Positions 16,344 through 25,886 of a DNA stretch of 64,000 bases are shown here, one piece after another. Made by a program: the position numbers and the translations under genes. Each line of letters starts with the position of its first letter. The first letter of the stretch is position 1. The stretch covers positions 124,001 through 188,000 of the forward strand of contig BBSY01000001.1 of NCBI GenBank assembly GCA_000974665.1, given 5' to 3'. Under the pieces are notes generated by a model, which searched no databases, was not told the DNA's origin, and saw only the letters and a program-made list of their open reading frames with translations. The stretch comes from an alpha proteobacterium U9-1i (GTDB lineage: Bacteria > Pseudomonadota > Alphaproteobacteria > Caulobacterales > Aquidulcibacteraceae).

Positions 16344-17524
16344 GCTTTCGTCGCATCGAGGACGCCCCAGTCAATCAACGCGCGCTCGTACGCGTGGATT
16401 TCAACGTGCCGATGGCGGACGGAAAGGTCACAGACGACACCCGCCTCCGCGCCGCCTTGCCCACCATCAAAGCGCTGCAAAAGCGCGGCGCAAAAGTGAT
16501 TTTGCTGGCGCATTTCGATCGGCCGAAGGGCAAGCGCGTGCCGGAAATGTCGCTGCGCCCCGTCGTTGCGCCGCTGGCGAAATTGCTCAATGCACCCGTT
16601 GCGTTCGCGGATGATTGCATCGGCGATGAAGCCGCGAAAGCGATCGAATCAACGCCATTCCTGGGCGTCGTGCTCCTGGAAAACACCCGTTATCACGCCG
16701 GTGAAGAAAAGAACGATGCCGCCCTCGTCGCTGAATTGGCGAAGCTCGGCGACATCTACGTCAACGACGCTTTCTCCGCCGCGCATCGCGCACACGCCAG
16801 CACCGAAGGCCTCGCCCGTGCGCTGCCCGCCTACGCTGGCAAGCAAATGGAGCGTGAACTCAACGCGCTCGACGCAGCGCTCGGCAAACCGAAGCGCCCG
16901 GTGCTCGGCATTGTCGGCGGCGCGAAAGTGTCAACCAAGCTCGACCTCTTGCAGAACCTAATCGCCAAGCTCGATAAGCTCGCCATCGGCGGCGGCATGG
17001 CCAACACCTTCCTCTACGCGCAAGGCCACGATATTGGCGGCTCGCTCGCCGAGAAGGATATGGCCGACACCGCCCGCGCCATCATGGAAGCCGCCAAAGG
17101 CAAGTGCGAATTGCTGCTGCCGGTCGATGTTGTAGTCGCCACCGAGGTGAAGCCCGGCGCGGCGTCGCGCGTCACGGGCCTCGGCGCGCTCAGCGCGGAT
17201 GACAAAATTCTCGACGCCGGCCCCGAGACGGTGAAGCGCCTGATCGCGGCGATGGACCAAAGTGAGACTTTGATCTGGAACGGCCCGCTGGGCGTGTTCG
17301 AGGTTCCGCCGTTCGACAAGGCCACAGTCGACGCCGCCAAGCACGCGGCCGTGCTGGCCAAGGCCGGCAAGCTGATCGCCGTCGCCGGCGGCGGCGACAC
17401 GGTCGCGGCCCTCAACCACGCGGCCGTCACCGGCGATTTCACGTTCATTTCCACAGCCGGCGGCGCCTTCCTGGAATGGATGGAAGGCAAGCCGCTGCCG
17501 GGAGTTGAAGCGCTGAAGGTCTGA
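16340..17524 (+). CDS. pgk: Phosphoglycerate kinase
   Basis: The enzyme transfers the phosphate of 1,3-bisphosphoglycerate to ADP. The ATG at 16340 overlaps the previous stop (ATGA) and has AGGAA upstream, giving 394 residues, the usual length. Motifs in order are [46 protein letters not shown] and [10 protein letters not shown]. They are followed by GPLGVFE and the nucleotide-binding [10 protein letters not shown]. The gene follows gap by about 1.5 kb of small genes and precedes fba, so three consecutive glycolytic enzymes are encoded together. Confidence 0.97.
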   Translation: MSFRRIEDAPVNQRALVRVDFNVPMADGKVTDDTRLRAALPTIKALQKRGAKVILLAHFDRPKGKRVPEMSLRPVVAPLAKLLNAPVAFADDCIGDEAAKAIESTPFLGVVLLENTRYHAGEEKNDAALVAELAKLGDIYVNDAFSAAHRAHASTEGLARALPAYAGKQMERELNALDAALGKPKRPVLGIVGGAKVSTKLDLLQNLIAKLDKLAIGGGMANTFLYAQGHDIGGSLAEKDMADTARAIMEAAKGKCELLLPVDVVVATEVKPGAASRVTGLGALSADDKILDAGPETVKRLIAAMDQSETLIWNGPLGVFEVPPFDKATVDAAKHAAVLAKAGKLIAVAGGGDTVAALNHAAVTGDFTFISTAGGAFLEWMEGKPLPGVEALKV

Positions 17525-17632
17525 GCGGGACGGATTGCGGAATAAGTCGCACTTTCGGCGGTCAAAACCGCTTCCCGCTGGCGCCGCTCTTGCGCTTAAA
17601 TGGCCGAAACGAACATCTGGGAATCGGGAATC

Positions 17633-18718
17633 ATGGCGCGCATCACGCTTCGACAGCTTTTGGACCACGCGGCTGAGCACAATTACGGCCTGCCGGCGTT
17701 CAACATTAATAACATGGAGCAGGGTCTCGCCATCCTTGAGGCCGCCGATCAGCTCGATGCGCCGGTGATCATCCAAGCCAGCCGCGGCGCCCGCAATTAC
17801 GCCAACGACATCATGTTGAAGCACATGATCGATGCGCTGGCGGAAATGTATCCGCACATCCCGATCTGTATGCACCAGGATCACGGCAATGGCCCGGCCA
17901 CCTGCGCCACCGCCATCCAATACGGCTTCACGTCGGTGATGATGGATGGCTCGCTGATGGAAGATGCGAAGACGCCGGCGAGTTACGAATACAACGTCGA
18001 TGTCACCCGCCGCACCGTCGATATGGCGCATTGGGTCGGCGCTTCGGTCGAAGGCGAGCTCGGCGTGCTGGGTTCCCTCGAAACCGGCATGGGCGAAGCG
18101 GAGGACGGCCACGGCGCCGAAGGCGTGCTCGATCACAGCCAGCTCCTCACCGATCCCGACCAAGCCGTCGATTTCGTCGCGCGTACGCAAGTCGATGCGC
18201 TCGCCATCGCCATGGGCACCAGCCACGGCGCCTACAAATTCTCGCGCAAGCCCGATGGCGACGTGCTCGCCATGCACGTGATCGAGGAGATCCATCGCCG
18301 CCTGCCGAACACGCACTTGGTGATGCACGGCTCCTCGTCGGTGCCGGAAGATCTGCAGGAGATCATCAACAAGTATGGCGGTGAGATGCCGCAAACGTGG
18401 GGCGTGCCGGTGTCTGAAATTCAGCGCGGCATCAAGCACGGCGTCCGCAAGATCAATATCGACACCGATAATCGCATGGCGATCACCGGCGCGATCCGAA
18501 AAGCCTTCGCCGAGCACCCGAAGGAATTCGACCCGCGCTTCTATTTGAAGCCGGCCAAGGAAGCGATGCGCAAAATCTGCGCTCAGCGTTTCCAGGAATT
18601 CGGCGCCGACGGCCACGCCAGCAAGATCAAGCCGCTGCCGCTTTCAGCCATGGCCAAGCGCTACGCCAAGGGCGAGCTCACCCCGCAGATCGACGCGACG
18701 CGCCACGCGGCGGAGTAG
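17633..18718 (+). CDS. fba: Fructose-bisphosphate aldolase class II
   Basis: This zinc-dependent aldolase splits or forms fructose 1,6-bisphosphate. It belongs to the class II group with about 350 residues that includes the Calvin-cycle CbbA type. ATG 17633 gives 361 residues starting [15 protein letters not shown]; an earlier ATG at 17600 would add 11. Zinc and substrate motifs are visible: [35 protein letters not shown] and HGSSSVPED, followed by KINIDTDNR. The gap of about 110 bases after pgk has no clear terminator, so it is probably cotranscribed. Confidence 0.96.
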   Translation: MARITLRQLLDHAAEHNYGLPAFNINNMEQGLAILEAADQLDAPVIIQASRGARNYANDIMLKHMIDALAEMYPHIPICMHQDHGNGPATCATAIQYGFTSVMMDGSLMEDAKTPASYEYNVDVTRRTVDMAHWVGASVEGELGVLGSLETGMGEAEDGHGAEGVLDHSQLLTDPDQAVDFVARTQVDALAIAMGTSHGAYKFSRKPDGDVLAMHVIEEIHRRLPNTHLVMHGSSSVPEDLQEIINKYGGEMPQTWGVPVSEIQRGIKHGVRKINIDTDNRMAITGAIRKAFAEHPKEFDPRFYLKPAKEAMRKICAQRFQEFGADGHASKIKPLPLSAMAKRYAKGELTPQIDATRHAAE

Positions 18719-18722
18719 ATCG

Positions 18723-19382
18723 CTACCAGGACCCGTATCGCTCGCCGACTTCGGCGCGCAATGCTCTGAGTTGGCCTTCTAATTCCGGTATGAGGTTTTC
18801 GGCCTCGTGAAGCGCCTCCTCCACGCGCGCGCGTTCGGTGCGAAACTCAAGCTGCTGTCTTTGCCAATTGATAGCGTTCGGACGGTTCGGGCAGAAGTTG
18901 CCGCCACACGGAACCATCTGGCCGAGCGCTCCATCCGCCTCACGCGCCGCGTCATTGATTTCGCGCCGACGTATGAAAAGCGCGTCCTTGCGTACGGTGG
19001 CCTCCTGTAGCCGAGTCTCGACTTGCGCAACTCTGACGCCCTGCTGAAGGGCTGCGCCAAACGCGTCAGCTTGGTCTTCATGACAAAGCCCGGAATAGGT
19101 CTGCCCCGCGCGCGCCATGGCGAACCCATGCTCTGGGGTGCAGAAGGCACGCAGGCCATCGATGAACCCGCCCTCATACGCGTAAGCGTCAACGCGATCG
19201 CCGCACTGGCTGACGTGCTCGGCAACCCGGCTCGATCCGTCTTCGGTCGAACCCCGCTCGGCGCCGTCGGCAAAGCCAATGGCGCGCCAATTGGCGCCGT
19301 CGCAGTCTTGCGCGCTGGCCGCCGTCCCGCCGCCGATCCACGCCATCAGCAACGCCGAGATCGCCAAAACAAGTGCGCGCAT
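18723..19382 (-). CDS. DUF2799 domain secreted protein
   Basis: This 219-residue exported protein belongs to DUF2799. A signal peptide covers about 25 residues from the ATG at 19382 (MRALVLAISALLMAWIGG). The mature part starts QDCDGANWRAIGFADGAERG and has the family's spaced cysteines, AYEGGFIDGLRAFCTPEHG and GQTYSGLC. A coiled-coil C-terminal half follows with Arg/Glu-rich helices and an extra CGGNFCPN pair. Longer starts (19406) would spoil the signal peptide. The neighbour at 19506-20147 is a paralog in the same orientation. The function of the family is unknown. Confidence 0.85.
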   Translation of the reverse strand: MRALVLAISALLMAWIGGGTAASAQDCDGANWRAIGFADGAERGSTEDGSSRVAEHVSQCGDRVDAYAYEGGFIDGLRAFCTPEHGFAMARAGQTYSGLCHEDQADAFGAALQQGVRVAQVETRLQEATVRKDALFIRRREINDAAREADGALGQMVPCGGNFCPNRPNAINWQRQQLEFRTERARVEEALHEAENLIPELEGQLRALRAEVGERYGSW

Positions 19383-19505
19383 GAAGCCTCCCGACGCCGA
19401 CGCCAAGCCAGACGAGACTAATCAAGAGCGGCCTACAGCTCCAACCGACCCCGGCGAAATTGGTCGATATTTCCCACCGTTCACACGCAAGTGATCTGGC
19501 CCAAA

Positions 19506-20147
19506 CTACCAGCTCGCCCCCCAACGGCTGCCCATCTCAAACCGCAGCTGGTCTACATAACGCATAAGGCGCGGCACGTTGGACTGCGCCACCGAGATGT
19601 CGTCGTTGACGTCCCGCCGCTCGCGGCGCAGGCGCTCTATCTCGGCGCGATGTTCGGCGCGCTGGGTATCGGTTGTCGCTTCGGCCAAGCTGCGCTCGCG
19701 CGAACCGATATTGTCGTCTATCTCGCGACGGCGCGATTCCAGGCTCGATACCCGGCTGCGCGCTTCGCTTAATTCCTGCTCCGCGCCGTGAACACGCTGG
19801 CCATCGGAGAACGCGGCGTAGAAGCCGCCCTGCAATTCAGCTGGGCATGAGCCGTTAAACGAACCGCCGCGCCGCGCAAAGTCAAACGCGCGTCCGGGTT
19901 GGCAGAATTCATAGAGCCCACGGGCCAAGCCTAGATTGTAATCGTCTGCGTTGGCCATGAACCCTTTCTCGGCGCAGCTCTCTGCGCGCTCCGAAAACCG
20001 GTCACGCCCATTTTGCGCCGCGTCGTTGAAGCCGAGCGCGCCCCAATCGGCGGCTGCGCATTCGTCCGCGCTCATGGTTTCGCACGACGCCAAGAGCGCC
20101 GCACAACCAGCGATCGCGACCGCCGCCAACAAGCCCCGAAGCTTCAT
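19506..20147 (-). CDS. DUF2799 domain lipoprotein, paralog of 18723-19382
   Basis: This 213-residue protein starts at ATG 20147 with a signal peptide ending in a lipobox, ALLASC, so the mature protein should be lipid-anchored. The DUF2799 pattern follows: ADWGALGFNDAAQNGRD, then GLARGLYEFCQPG and GGSFNGSC. From about residue 120 there is a long charged coiled coil, with ESRRREIDDNIGSRE and EIERLRRERRDVNDD. It shares this plan with the downstream gene, but that one lacks the lipobox. The pair probably arose by tandem duplication; one product is anchored and the other free in the periplasm. Confidence 0.85.
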   Translation of the reverse strand: MKLRGLLAAVAIAGCAALLASCETMSADECAAADWGALGFNDAAQNGRDRFSERAESCAEKGFMANADDYNLGLARGLYEFCQPGRAFDFARRGGSFNGSCPAELQGGFYAAFSDGQRVHGAEQELSEARSRVSSLESRRREIDDNIGSRERSLAEATTDTQRAEHRAEIERLRRERRDVNDDISVAQSNVPRLMRYVDQLRFEMGSRWGASW

Positions 20148-20293
20148 CCGCTCTCCCCCACGTCCAAGCACGTCCAACTATACCCCTCGACGCGCCGCGG
20201 TCGAGATAACCTGTAAACCAAAAAGAAACCGCATTGCTTAGCCGTGATTTAAACGCATTCGACTATGGGTCGGCCCTTCGGAGCCGCGCCACC

Positions 20294-20947
20294 GTGCACT
20301 TGCTTGATCTTCTGTTTAGCTTTCACGGGCGCATCAACCGCGCCCAATACTGGCTTGGCTCCACCCTGGCCGGCATCGGCGGGATGGTGCTGTTCCAGTG
20401 CGCCAGCGGTCTTGCGGCGCGCGGGGCCGGGACCGCCGACATGCTCGGCTCCGCCGCCGCGTTTTCGCTGTTGATCGTCGCCTCCGTCATCGTCTCCACC
20501 TGGTGGACGTTGGCCTTGCAGGTGAAACGCTTCCACGATCGCGGACAAAGCGGATGGTTCGCCACCGCGCCGGTCCTGCCGCTGCTCGGCATCGCCTCAG
20601 TGCTCTTCGGCGCCATCGGCGATGTCTCACCCACCGCGGCGCTTAACGCTGCGCTGACGGCCGCCCCCGAGGCGACGCCGTACTTCATCGCGCTGGTGGC
20701 GATCTATTTTGGCTTCTTCATCAACCTGGGCTGCATCGACGGCGTCCGCGGACCGAACAGGTATGGCGCCGCACCGGGTGCGCCGCCGCTCCCGGACACG
20801 CCGGCGGGCCGGCGCGCGGCGAAAGCCAACGCCTTCACAATGCATGCGGCGATGAACGCGGTTGAGCAGGCCGTCGCCGAACAACTCTACCCAGACCCCG
20901 AACCCTCCCGCCCGGCGCAGGCGGCGTTCGGCCGACGGGTGCGCTAG
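20294..20947 (+). CDS. DUF805 family membrane protein
   Basis: This 217-residue inner-membrane protein belongs to DUF805. The family start is clear as LLDLLFSFHGRINRAQYWLG, and the conserved KRFHDRGQSGWFA appears mid-protein between helices. About four membrane segments are visible, then a charged C-terminal tail of about 50 residues with FTMHAAMNAVEQAVAEQ. The GTG at 20294 is preferred over a TTG at 20234, because the family motif should be near the N-terminus and GGAG lies upstream. The function is unknown. It precedes thiE by 36 bases. Confidence 0.87.
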   Translation: MHLLDLLFSFHGRINRAQYWLGSTLAGIGGMVLFQCASGLAARGAGTADMLGSAAAFSLLIVASVIVSTWWTLALQVKRFHDRGQSGWFATAPVLPLLGIASVLFGAIGDVSPTAALNAALTAAPEATPYFIALVAIYFGFFINLGCIDGVRGPNRYGAAPGAPPLPDTPAGRRAAKANAFTMHAAMNAVEQAVAEQLYPDPEPSRPAQAAFGRRVR

Positions 20948-20983
20948 TTTTGCAGCGGCGCCGGCGCGCGCTATGCAACCGAC

Positions 20984-21625
20984 ATGGTCGATAGCTGCCG
21001 CCTCTACCTCATCACGCCGCCGGCGTTTGATCTCGAGGCCTTCGCGCCAGCGCTCACGGATGCCTTGAGCGGCGGCGATGTCGCGGCGGTGCAGCTTCGG
21101 CTGAAGAATTTGGCCGACGCCGACGTGCTGCGCGTCGGCGCCGCTCTAAAGACCATCGTTCAAAACGCGGGCGCCGCCTTCATCCTAAATGATCGCCCCG
21201 ATCTCGCGGCAAAGCTTGACGCCGACGGCGTCCACATCGGCCAAGGCGACGGGAGCTATGCCGAAGCAAGGCGCATGCTTGGCGCCGACCGGATCGTCGG
21301 CGTCACCGCGCACAATTCGCGGCATCTGGCGATGGAAGCCGCCGAAGCCGGCGCGGACTATGTCGCTTTCGGCGCATTCTACCCGACGGGCACCAAGCAA
21401 CCCGACCATTGGGCTGAGCCAGACATCCTCTCCATCTGGCATGAGACGGCCACCACGCCGTGCGTCGCCATCGGCGGCATCACAATCGACAATGCCGCGC
21501 CGCTCGTGCGCGCCGGCGCGGATTTCCTCGCCGTTTCCGCCGGAGTTTGGGCGCACCCCGAAGGCCCACGCGCCGCCGTCGCCGCCTTCAACGCGCTGAT
21601 CGGGCACGTTCAAACAACGTCTTAA
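20984..21625 (+). CDS. thiE: Thiamine phosphate synthase
   Basis: ThiE joins the thiazole and pyrimidine phosphate units to make thiamine phosphate. The 213-residue TIM-barrel protein has [50 protein letters not shown] and AIGGI, all of which line the substrate site. Gene context gives no thiamine operon: other thi genes are absent, and no TPP riboswitch is visible in the short upstream gap. The stop overlaps the convergent TIR-protein stop by a few bases. Confidence 0.93.
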   Translation: MVDSCRLYLITPPAFDLEAFAPALTDALSGGDVAAVQLRLKNLADADVLRVGAALKTIVQNAGAAFILNDRPDLAAKLDADGVHIGQGDGSYAEARRMLGADRIVGVTAHNSRHLAMEAAEAGADYVAFGAFYPTGTKQPDHWAEPDILSIWHETATTPCVAIGGITIDNAAPLVRAGADFLAVSAGVWAHPEGPRAAVAAFNALIGHVQTTS

Positions 21626-22428
21626 ACGTCTTGTGGCCAAGGATAGACACGCGCCCACGCCCGTTGGCGTTTCAGCACTTTCAGCTGCAACGCCATATCT
21701 TCTTCGGCGACGCCTTCGAGGAACACATGCTTTTGCCAGTAGCCACGCCCCGGCATGCCCTGCTCGTTACCGATGAGCGCGCCCAAGGGCGGTTCGCGGC
21801 GTTGACGGTTCTGCTCGGCGATCGAATCGAGCGCGCCCCAGAGTGATATCTGCGAGAACTCGCCAATCTCGAGGCCTGAGCGATCGGCCTCGGCGCGGAT
21901 CGCGCGTTCCGCCTCCGTATACGTCATCGGAATCGCACCTGCGCGGGCGCGGTCCACCAAGAGCGCACGCAGCATCGCGACCAGCTCATCGTGCTGCCCG
22001 CCTGCGCGAAGATGCGCGTTGCGCACCAAATTGCTGACGCCGGTAAGCTTTTCGATCCGCGCCAGCAACGCCTTAAGTGCAGGGTGCGTAAGGTCGCCGC
22101 CTTCCCAGTCGATGAGGTCGCCGATTTGTTGTGCATTGAATGGCGCCGGCGGCGTGCACGGCTCAAGCTTCACCTGCGCTAGAACTTCGCGATCAATCCC
22201 CGCTTGCGCTTCGCGCAACACCCAGTCCGAAAGCAAGGCATCCGGCGTCCAGCACACCACGATCGCACTCGCTTGATCGAGCTCGTGCAGGATGCGCTGC
22301 GCCCACGCCTCACCTAGATGGATGCTCGCATCGAACCAAACCGAGAGGTTCAGATCGCGCAGCACGCCGGAGAGGCGCTCAACCTGCTCAAGGCTTTCGC
22401 GCTTGTAGGAAATGAAAACGTCGGCCAC
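21622..22428 (-). CDS. TIR domain protein
   Basis: This 268-residue soluble protein begins with a TIR domain: [10 protein letters not shown] (strand A and box 1), [14 protein letters not shown] (the BB region) and [24 protein letters not shown], whose Glu73 is at the catalytic position of NAD-cleaving TIRs. The domain ends near residue 130. The remaining residues, with [20 protein letters not shown] and [15 protein letters not shown], form no family I can name. The gene has no signal peptide. It lies between thiE (convergent) and the OPT gene, and is not next to a recognised defence partner such as a cGAS-like or Thoeris gene. NAD hydrolysis is inferred from the motif. Confidence 0.85.
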   Translation of the reverse strand: MADVFISYKRESLEQVERLSGVLRDLNLSVWFDASIHLGEAWAQRILHELDQASAIVVCWTPDALLSDWVLREAQAGIDREVLAQVKLEPCTPPAPFNAQQIGDLIDWEGGDLTHPALKALLARIEKLTGVSNLVRNAHLRAGGQHDELVAMLRALLVDRARAGAIPMTYTEAERAIRAEADRSGLEIGEFSQISLWGALDSIAEQNRQRREPPLGALIGNEQGMPGRGYWQKHVFLEGVAEEDMALQLKVLKRQRAWARVYPWPQDV

Positions 22429-22437
22429 GGCCCGTAG

Positions 22438-24378
22438 TTACTTCGCGCGTGATTGGCGGGCCACCCAAAGATAGCTCGTCAGCAGCAGCAGCGCGAACAT
22501 GGCCGCGCCCACGTACGGCGCAATGCCGGCGAACCCTTCCCCTGCTATCGCGATCGGGGCGGCATTGTTGGTGCCGACGATCAAGCCGGCATTCAAGATG
22601 CCGAGCAGGCTTTCGCCAACGATGAACCCGCACGCCAACAACACGCCGAAGCGTTTTGCCATTTCGCCGTTCTCACGCTTCTCGACAGCGCGGTTGTAGA
22701 ACCAGCCAATCGCCGCGCCCATCACCACGGGAGTCGTAACGTCCGTCGGCAGGTACATGCCGATGCCGATCGCCAACGGCGGAATGCGCAGGAGCTTCAG
22801 GAAGCCCAAGATTTCGTCTATGAAAATCACGACAACGCCGATTCCGGCGCCCATCAGGATCAAGTTCCAATCGAGATCGGCATTGAGAACGCCGCGCGCC
22901 AGCGACGAAATCAAGGTCGCCTGCGGCGCGGCCAGCGGCTCGGCGACGATGGCGGAACGGTTGGGATCGCCGGGGAAACCATAAGCGGCGTTCAGGAGAT
23001 CGAGGACCGGGCCGATCACCAGCGAGCCGGCGATCACGCCAACGATCAAGGCCACCTGCTGGCGCCAAGGCGAAGCGCCGACAAGCTGGCCGGTTTTCAA
23101 ATCCTGCAAATTGTCGTTGGAGATCGTCGCGATCGAAAACACGATCGCCACCGCGAACAATGCGAACGCGACGAGCGCCTCGGTGGCGCCCGCATCCAGC
23201 AGCGGCTGCACGAACATCGCCAGCAGCACCGAGCCCGATACGATGGCCAGAATGCCGATGCCGGACACGGGCGAGTTCGATGCACCGATGAGGCCGGCCA
23301 TATACCCGGCGACCGTTGCGATAAACGCGCCAACGACGACGGTGAACACCACGCCGCCCGCGATCAGCGGGAAGCCGAGCGATGCGAGCGGCGTGCCTTG
23401 AATGAAGAGGTACAAAAGCGCCGCAATGGCGACGAGGCAGATCAGGCTCAGCAAGCCGATCATGCCCATCGGAATGTCGCGATCGTCATGCGCGCCCGTC
23501 TTCGCGCCTTTGCCGGCGGCCATTGTGTCGGAGACGCCCTTCATCAAAGGGCCGACGAGCTTCAGCAAACTCCAGATTGCAGCGACGCCGATCGCGCCTG
23601 CGCCGACGAAGCGCACTTGCCCGCGGAACACTGTTTCGGCGACTTCCCTGATCTCGCCCTCGACGCCGGCGGTCAGCATCGGCATCAGGCCGGCCCACGA
23701 GATCAGCAGACCGATCAGCATGGCGATTCCGACGGAGATGCCAACCAAATGCCCAGCGCCCGCAAGCGCCAACGACAAGCCAAGCGTGATCCCGCTCACG
23801 CCTTGTCCGACGCGGAAGAATTGCGCGAGCGCGCCGGCGGCGAAGCCCATGAAGCCTACGATCTGTGCGCCAGCCGCGATCAGCGCGCCCCACAGCACAA
23901 TCAACGGCCCGCGATTGCGCTCCAACGCATTGGCGGGCGCTTCGTCCCCCGAGGCGCCGACTTTCAGCACTTCGGCGGCGGCGACACCTTCTGGAAACGG
24001 CAGCGGCGAGTTCACCACCAACGTGCGCCGCAGCGGAATGGAGAACAGCACGCCAAGCGTGCCGCCGAGTGCGCAGATCAGAAACGTGATCCAGAACGGA
24101 AAGCCCTGCCACCAGCCGATCATCACCAGGCCGGGCAACACGAAAATGATCGCCGAAAGCGTGCCGCCCGCGCTCGCGACCGTTTGCACGATGTTGTTTT
24201 CGCGGATTGAGCCGGTGTTGAAGAGCCGAAAAATGCCCATCGATATCACCGCCGCCGGAATCGACGACGCAATCGTGAGCCCCACACGCAAGCCCAGATA
24301 AACATTCGCCGCCGTGAACACGATGGCGATCACCGCGCCAAGGATCAGGCCGCGGATGGTGAGTTCAGATTGTTTCAT
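22438..24378 (-). CDS. OPT family oligopeptide transporter
   Basis: This 646-residue inner-membrane protein belongs to the OPT (oligopeptide or metal-chelate) transporter family. It starts MKQSELTIRGLILGAVIAIVFTAANVYLG, which is a typical N-terminus for the bacterial group, and has about 14-16 hydrophobic segments with the loop motif GWWQGFPFW. The conserved NSPLPFPEGVAAAEVLK follows. The family imports peptides or siderophore-like chelates by proton symport; the substrate is not decided by the sequence. The chagasin-like gene follows immediately upstream on the same strand, with 12 bases between, so they may be cotranscribed. Confidence 0.93.
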   Translation of the reverse strand: MKQSELTIRGLILGAVIAIVFTAANVYLGLRVGLTIASSIPAAVISMGIFRLFNTGSIRENNIVQTVASAGGTLSAIIFVLPGLVMIGWWQGFPFWITFLICALGGTLGVLFSIPLRRTLVVNSPLPFPEGVAAAEVLKVGASGDEAPANALERNRGPLIVLWGALIAAGAQIVGFMGFAAGALAQFFRVGQGVSGITLGLSLALAGAGHLVGISVGIAMLIGLLISWAGLMPMLTAGVEGEIREVAETVFRGQVRFVGAGAIGVAAIWSLLKLVGPLMKGVSDTMAAGKGAKTGAHDDRDIPMGMIGLLSLICLVAIAALLYLFIQGTPLASLGFPLIAGGVVFTVVVGAFIATVAGYMAGLIGASNSPVSGIGILAIVSGSVLLAMFVQPLLDAGATEALVAFALFAVAIVFSIATISNDNLQDLKTGQLVGASPWRQQVALIVGVIAGSLVIGPVLDLLNAAYGFPGDPNRSAIVAEPLAAPQATLISSLARGVLNADLDWNLILMGAGIGVVVIFIDEILGFLKLLRIPPLAIGIGMYLPTDVTTPVVMGAAIGWFYNRAVEKRENGEMAKRFGVLLACGFIVGESLLGILNAGLIVGTNNAAPIAIAGEGFAGIAPYVGAAMFALLLLTSYLWVARQSRAK

Positions 24379-24390
24379 CGCCGTGCTCGC

Positions 24391-24804
24391 TCAATGGGCC
24401 ATGACATTGATGGTGAAGGTCTCGACTACGGCGCCGTCGCGCCCCTTCTTCTCAAGCACCAGCGGCCCGCCGCCAGCAGCGCTCACGTCAAACACGAACA
24501 CCTGCCAGCGCGGCGCGCCAAGCAACGGGCGTCCGCCAGCGTTCTGCGACGTCGGCCCGCTTAATTGCGTCGGCTCGCCCAAATTGTCCGGCTTCTGCGC
24601 AACCGACCACGACGTCCCCGTAGACGCCGTCGCTTGCAATTCAAGCGCGATGGCCGACCCTACCGGCGCGTGGACCATTTCACCGTCTTGGCTGGCCGCG
24701 ACCCGGATCGCGCCTTCAGGCGAAGGCGCAGCCAGCGGCGTCGTTTGCGCCATGGCCATCGGGCCCGCACAGATCAGCGCCAGAGCCACAAACCAAGCCC
24801 GCAT
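24391..24804 (-). CDS. Chagasin-like (I42) protease inhibitor, exported
   Basis: This 137-residue protein resembles inhibitor family I42, which blocks papain-type cysteine proteases. A signal peptide covers about 20 residues from the ATG at 24804 (MRAWFVALALICAGPMAMAQ). The mature chain has STGTSW in the place of the first inhibitory loop, GAPRWQVFVFDVSAAGGGPLVLEKKG in the region of the second and third loops, and a short end, VETFTINVMAH. The loop sequences only partly match the canonical motifs, so activity is uncertain. It precedes the OPT transporter gene on the same strand. Confidence 0.72.
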   Translation of the reverse strand: MRAWFVALALICAGPMAMAQTTPLAAPSPEGAIRVAASQDGEMVHAPVGSAIALELQATASTGTSWSVAQKPDNLGEPTQLSGPTSQNAGGRPLLGAPRWQVFVFDVSAAGGGPLVLEKKGRDGAVVETFTINVMAH

Positions 24805-24961
24805 GGTCGACCTCCCGAAATGTCCCGCGAAACCTAGGCGCCAAGCCGCGCCGCCGCGCAAGCTGGAACCGACCGCCGCCGCGCGGCCTTGGCTACCACA
24901 CAAGGGCTAGCGAAACGCCCCGAACCTGCCTACCTCTGGCCCCGACAGCCTGGAGCCCCAA

Positions 24962-25570
24962 ATGATCGGCCGCATCACCCGCCTCGACGACGAAGACGAC
25001 AAAAAGCCAAACGAGCCGCAAAACGCACCGGCTGTGATCGAGAAGGCCCTGTTTGACGCCCGCGTGGTGATGCTCACCGGCGAAGTGAACGATCAACAGG
25101 CCCGCCGCGTGACGGAGCGCCTGTTCGCGCTCGATGCTCAGAACGCCGATCCCATCACCTTCGTGATCTCCTCGCCCGGCGGTCACGTCGAAAGCGGCGA
25201 CATGATCCACGACGCCGTGAAGTTCATCAATTCGCCGGTGCGTATGCTCGGCACTGGCTGGGTCGCCAGCGCCGGCGCGCTGATCTACGCCGCCGCCAAG
25301 CGCGAGAATCGCTATTGCTTGCCGAACACGCGCTTCCTGCTGCACGAACCGCGCGGCGGCGTCGGCGGCATGGCGTCGGACGTTGAGATCCAAGCCCGCG
25401 AAATCCTGCGCATGCGCGAGCGCCTCAACCGCATCTTCGCCGAAGCCACGGGCCAGCCGATCGACAAGATCAAGAAGGACGTTGACCGCGACTATTGGAT
25501 GATGGCGGACGAAGCAAAAGCCTACGGCCTCGTTGGCAATATCGTGAAGAGCAAGAACGACATTCGCTGA
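24962..25570 (+). CDS. clpP: ClpP-family serine protease subunit
   Basis: This 202-residue protein is a ClpP-type peptidase, which forms a barrel-shaped proteolytic chamber. The catalytic triad is present: Ser103 in VASAGALIY, His128 in LLHEPRGG and Asp173 in KKDVDRDYWM. ISSPGGHVESG is the substrate-binding strand. The active-site serine is followed by Ala-Gly rather than the usual Met-Gly, and an acidic N-terminal leader (LDDEDDKKP) precedes the fold. No clpX or clpA gene is adjacent, so this may be an auxiliary ClpP. A rho-independent terminator follows. Confidence 0.88.
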   Translation: MIGRITRLDDEDDKKPNEPQNAPAVIEKALFDARVVMLTGEVNDQQARRVTERLFALDAQNADPITFVISSPGGHVESGDMIHDAVKFINSPVRMLGTGWVASAGALIYAAAKRENRYCLPNTRFLLHEPRGGVGGMASDVEIQAREILRMRERLNRIFAEATGQPIDKIKKDVDRDYWMMADEAKAYGLVGNIVKSKNDIR

Positions 25571-25591
25571 GTTCGCTCAACGCTGAAAAAC

Positions 25592-25622
25592 AAAACGCGC
25601 GGGCTCGGGCTCGCGCGTTTTC
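25592..25622 (+). terminator. Intrinsic terminator after clpP
   Basis: AAAACGCGCG and CGCGCGTTTT form an uninterrupted 10-bp stem around a GGCTCGGGCT loop, ending in TTTTCGTTT. It lies about 20 bases after the clpP stop. Confidence 0.85.
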
Positions 25623-25871
25623 GTTTGCGCGAAGCAGAGCCGCATAAGCTGAAGCAGCACACCAACGCGATTACATGCGCGTTAGCTTTCTATTCTGTCA
25701 TTTGCGTCGGCCAAATGAACTAGAGCGCATTTCGTTCCTTGCGAGCTGCAGTTCGCCGCGCACGCGACACTTTTTCGGCGCCACCGATATCCACATGGTG
25801 CGTCGTGTCCACGGTCTGGCCGGGGCGCGCTTCAACATCAACAGCGACGTGCAACGCGCGCCGCTTTCAAT
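25623..25871. other. Intergenic stretch, no gene seen
   Basis: Between the terminator and the SleB gene no reading frame has family similarity or a convincing start. A 66-codon frame at 25675 has mixed codon use and is not supported. The stretch is somewhat AT-richer near 25680-25740 and must hold the promoter of the downstream gene; no boxes were assigned. Confidence 0.5.
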
Positions 25872-25886
25872 GTGAGAACCTCAGCC

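Noticed and set aside
16958-18616. 552-codon minus-strand frame opposite pgk and fba
   Set aside because: It spans two confirmed genes on the other strand and shows the antisense composition pattern.
20948-20983. TPP riboswitch before thiE
   Set aside because: Only 36 bases separate the genes and no THI-box sequence is visible.
22453-24210. 585-codon plus-strand frame opposite the OPT gene
   Set aside because: It has an excess of Arg, Gln and His and no motif; the OPT reading is certain.
25675-25875. 66-codon frame between clpP and the SleB gene
   Set aside because: It has no ribosome site, mixed codon use and no similarity to a known protein.
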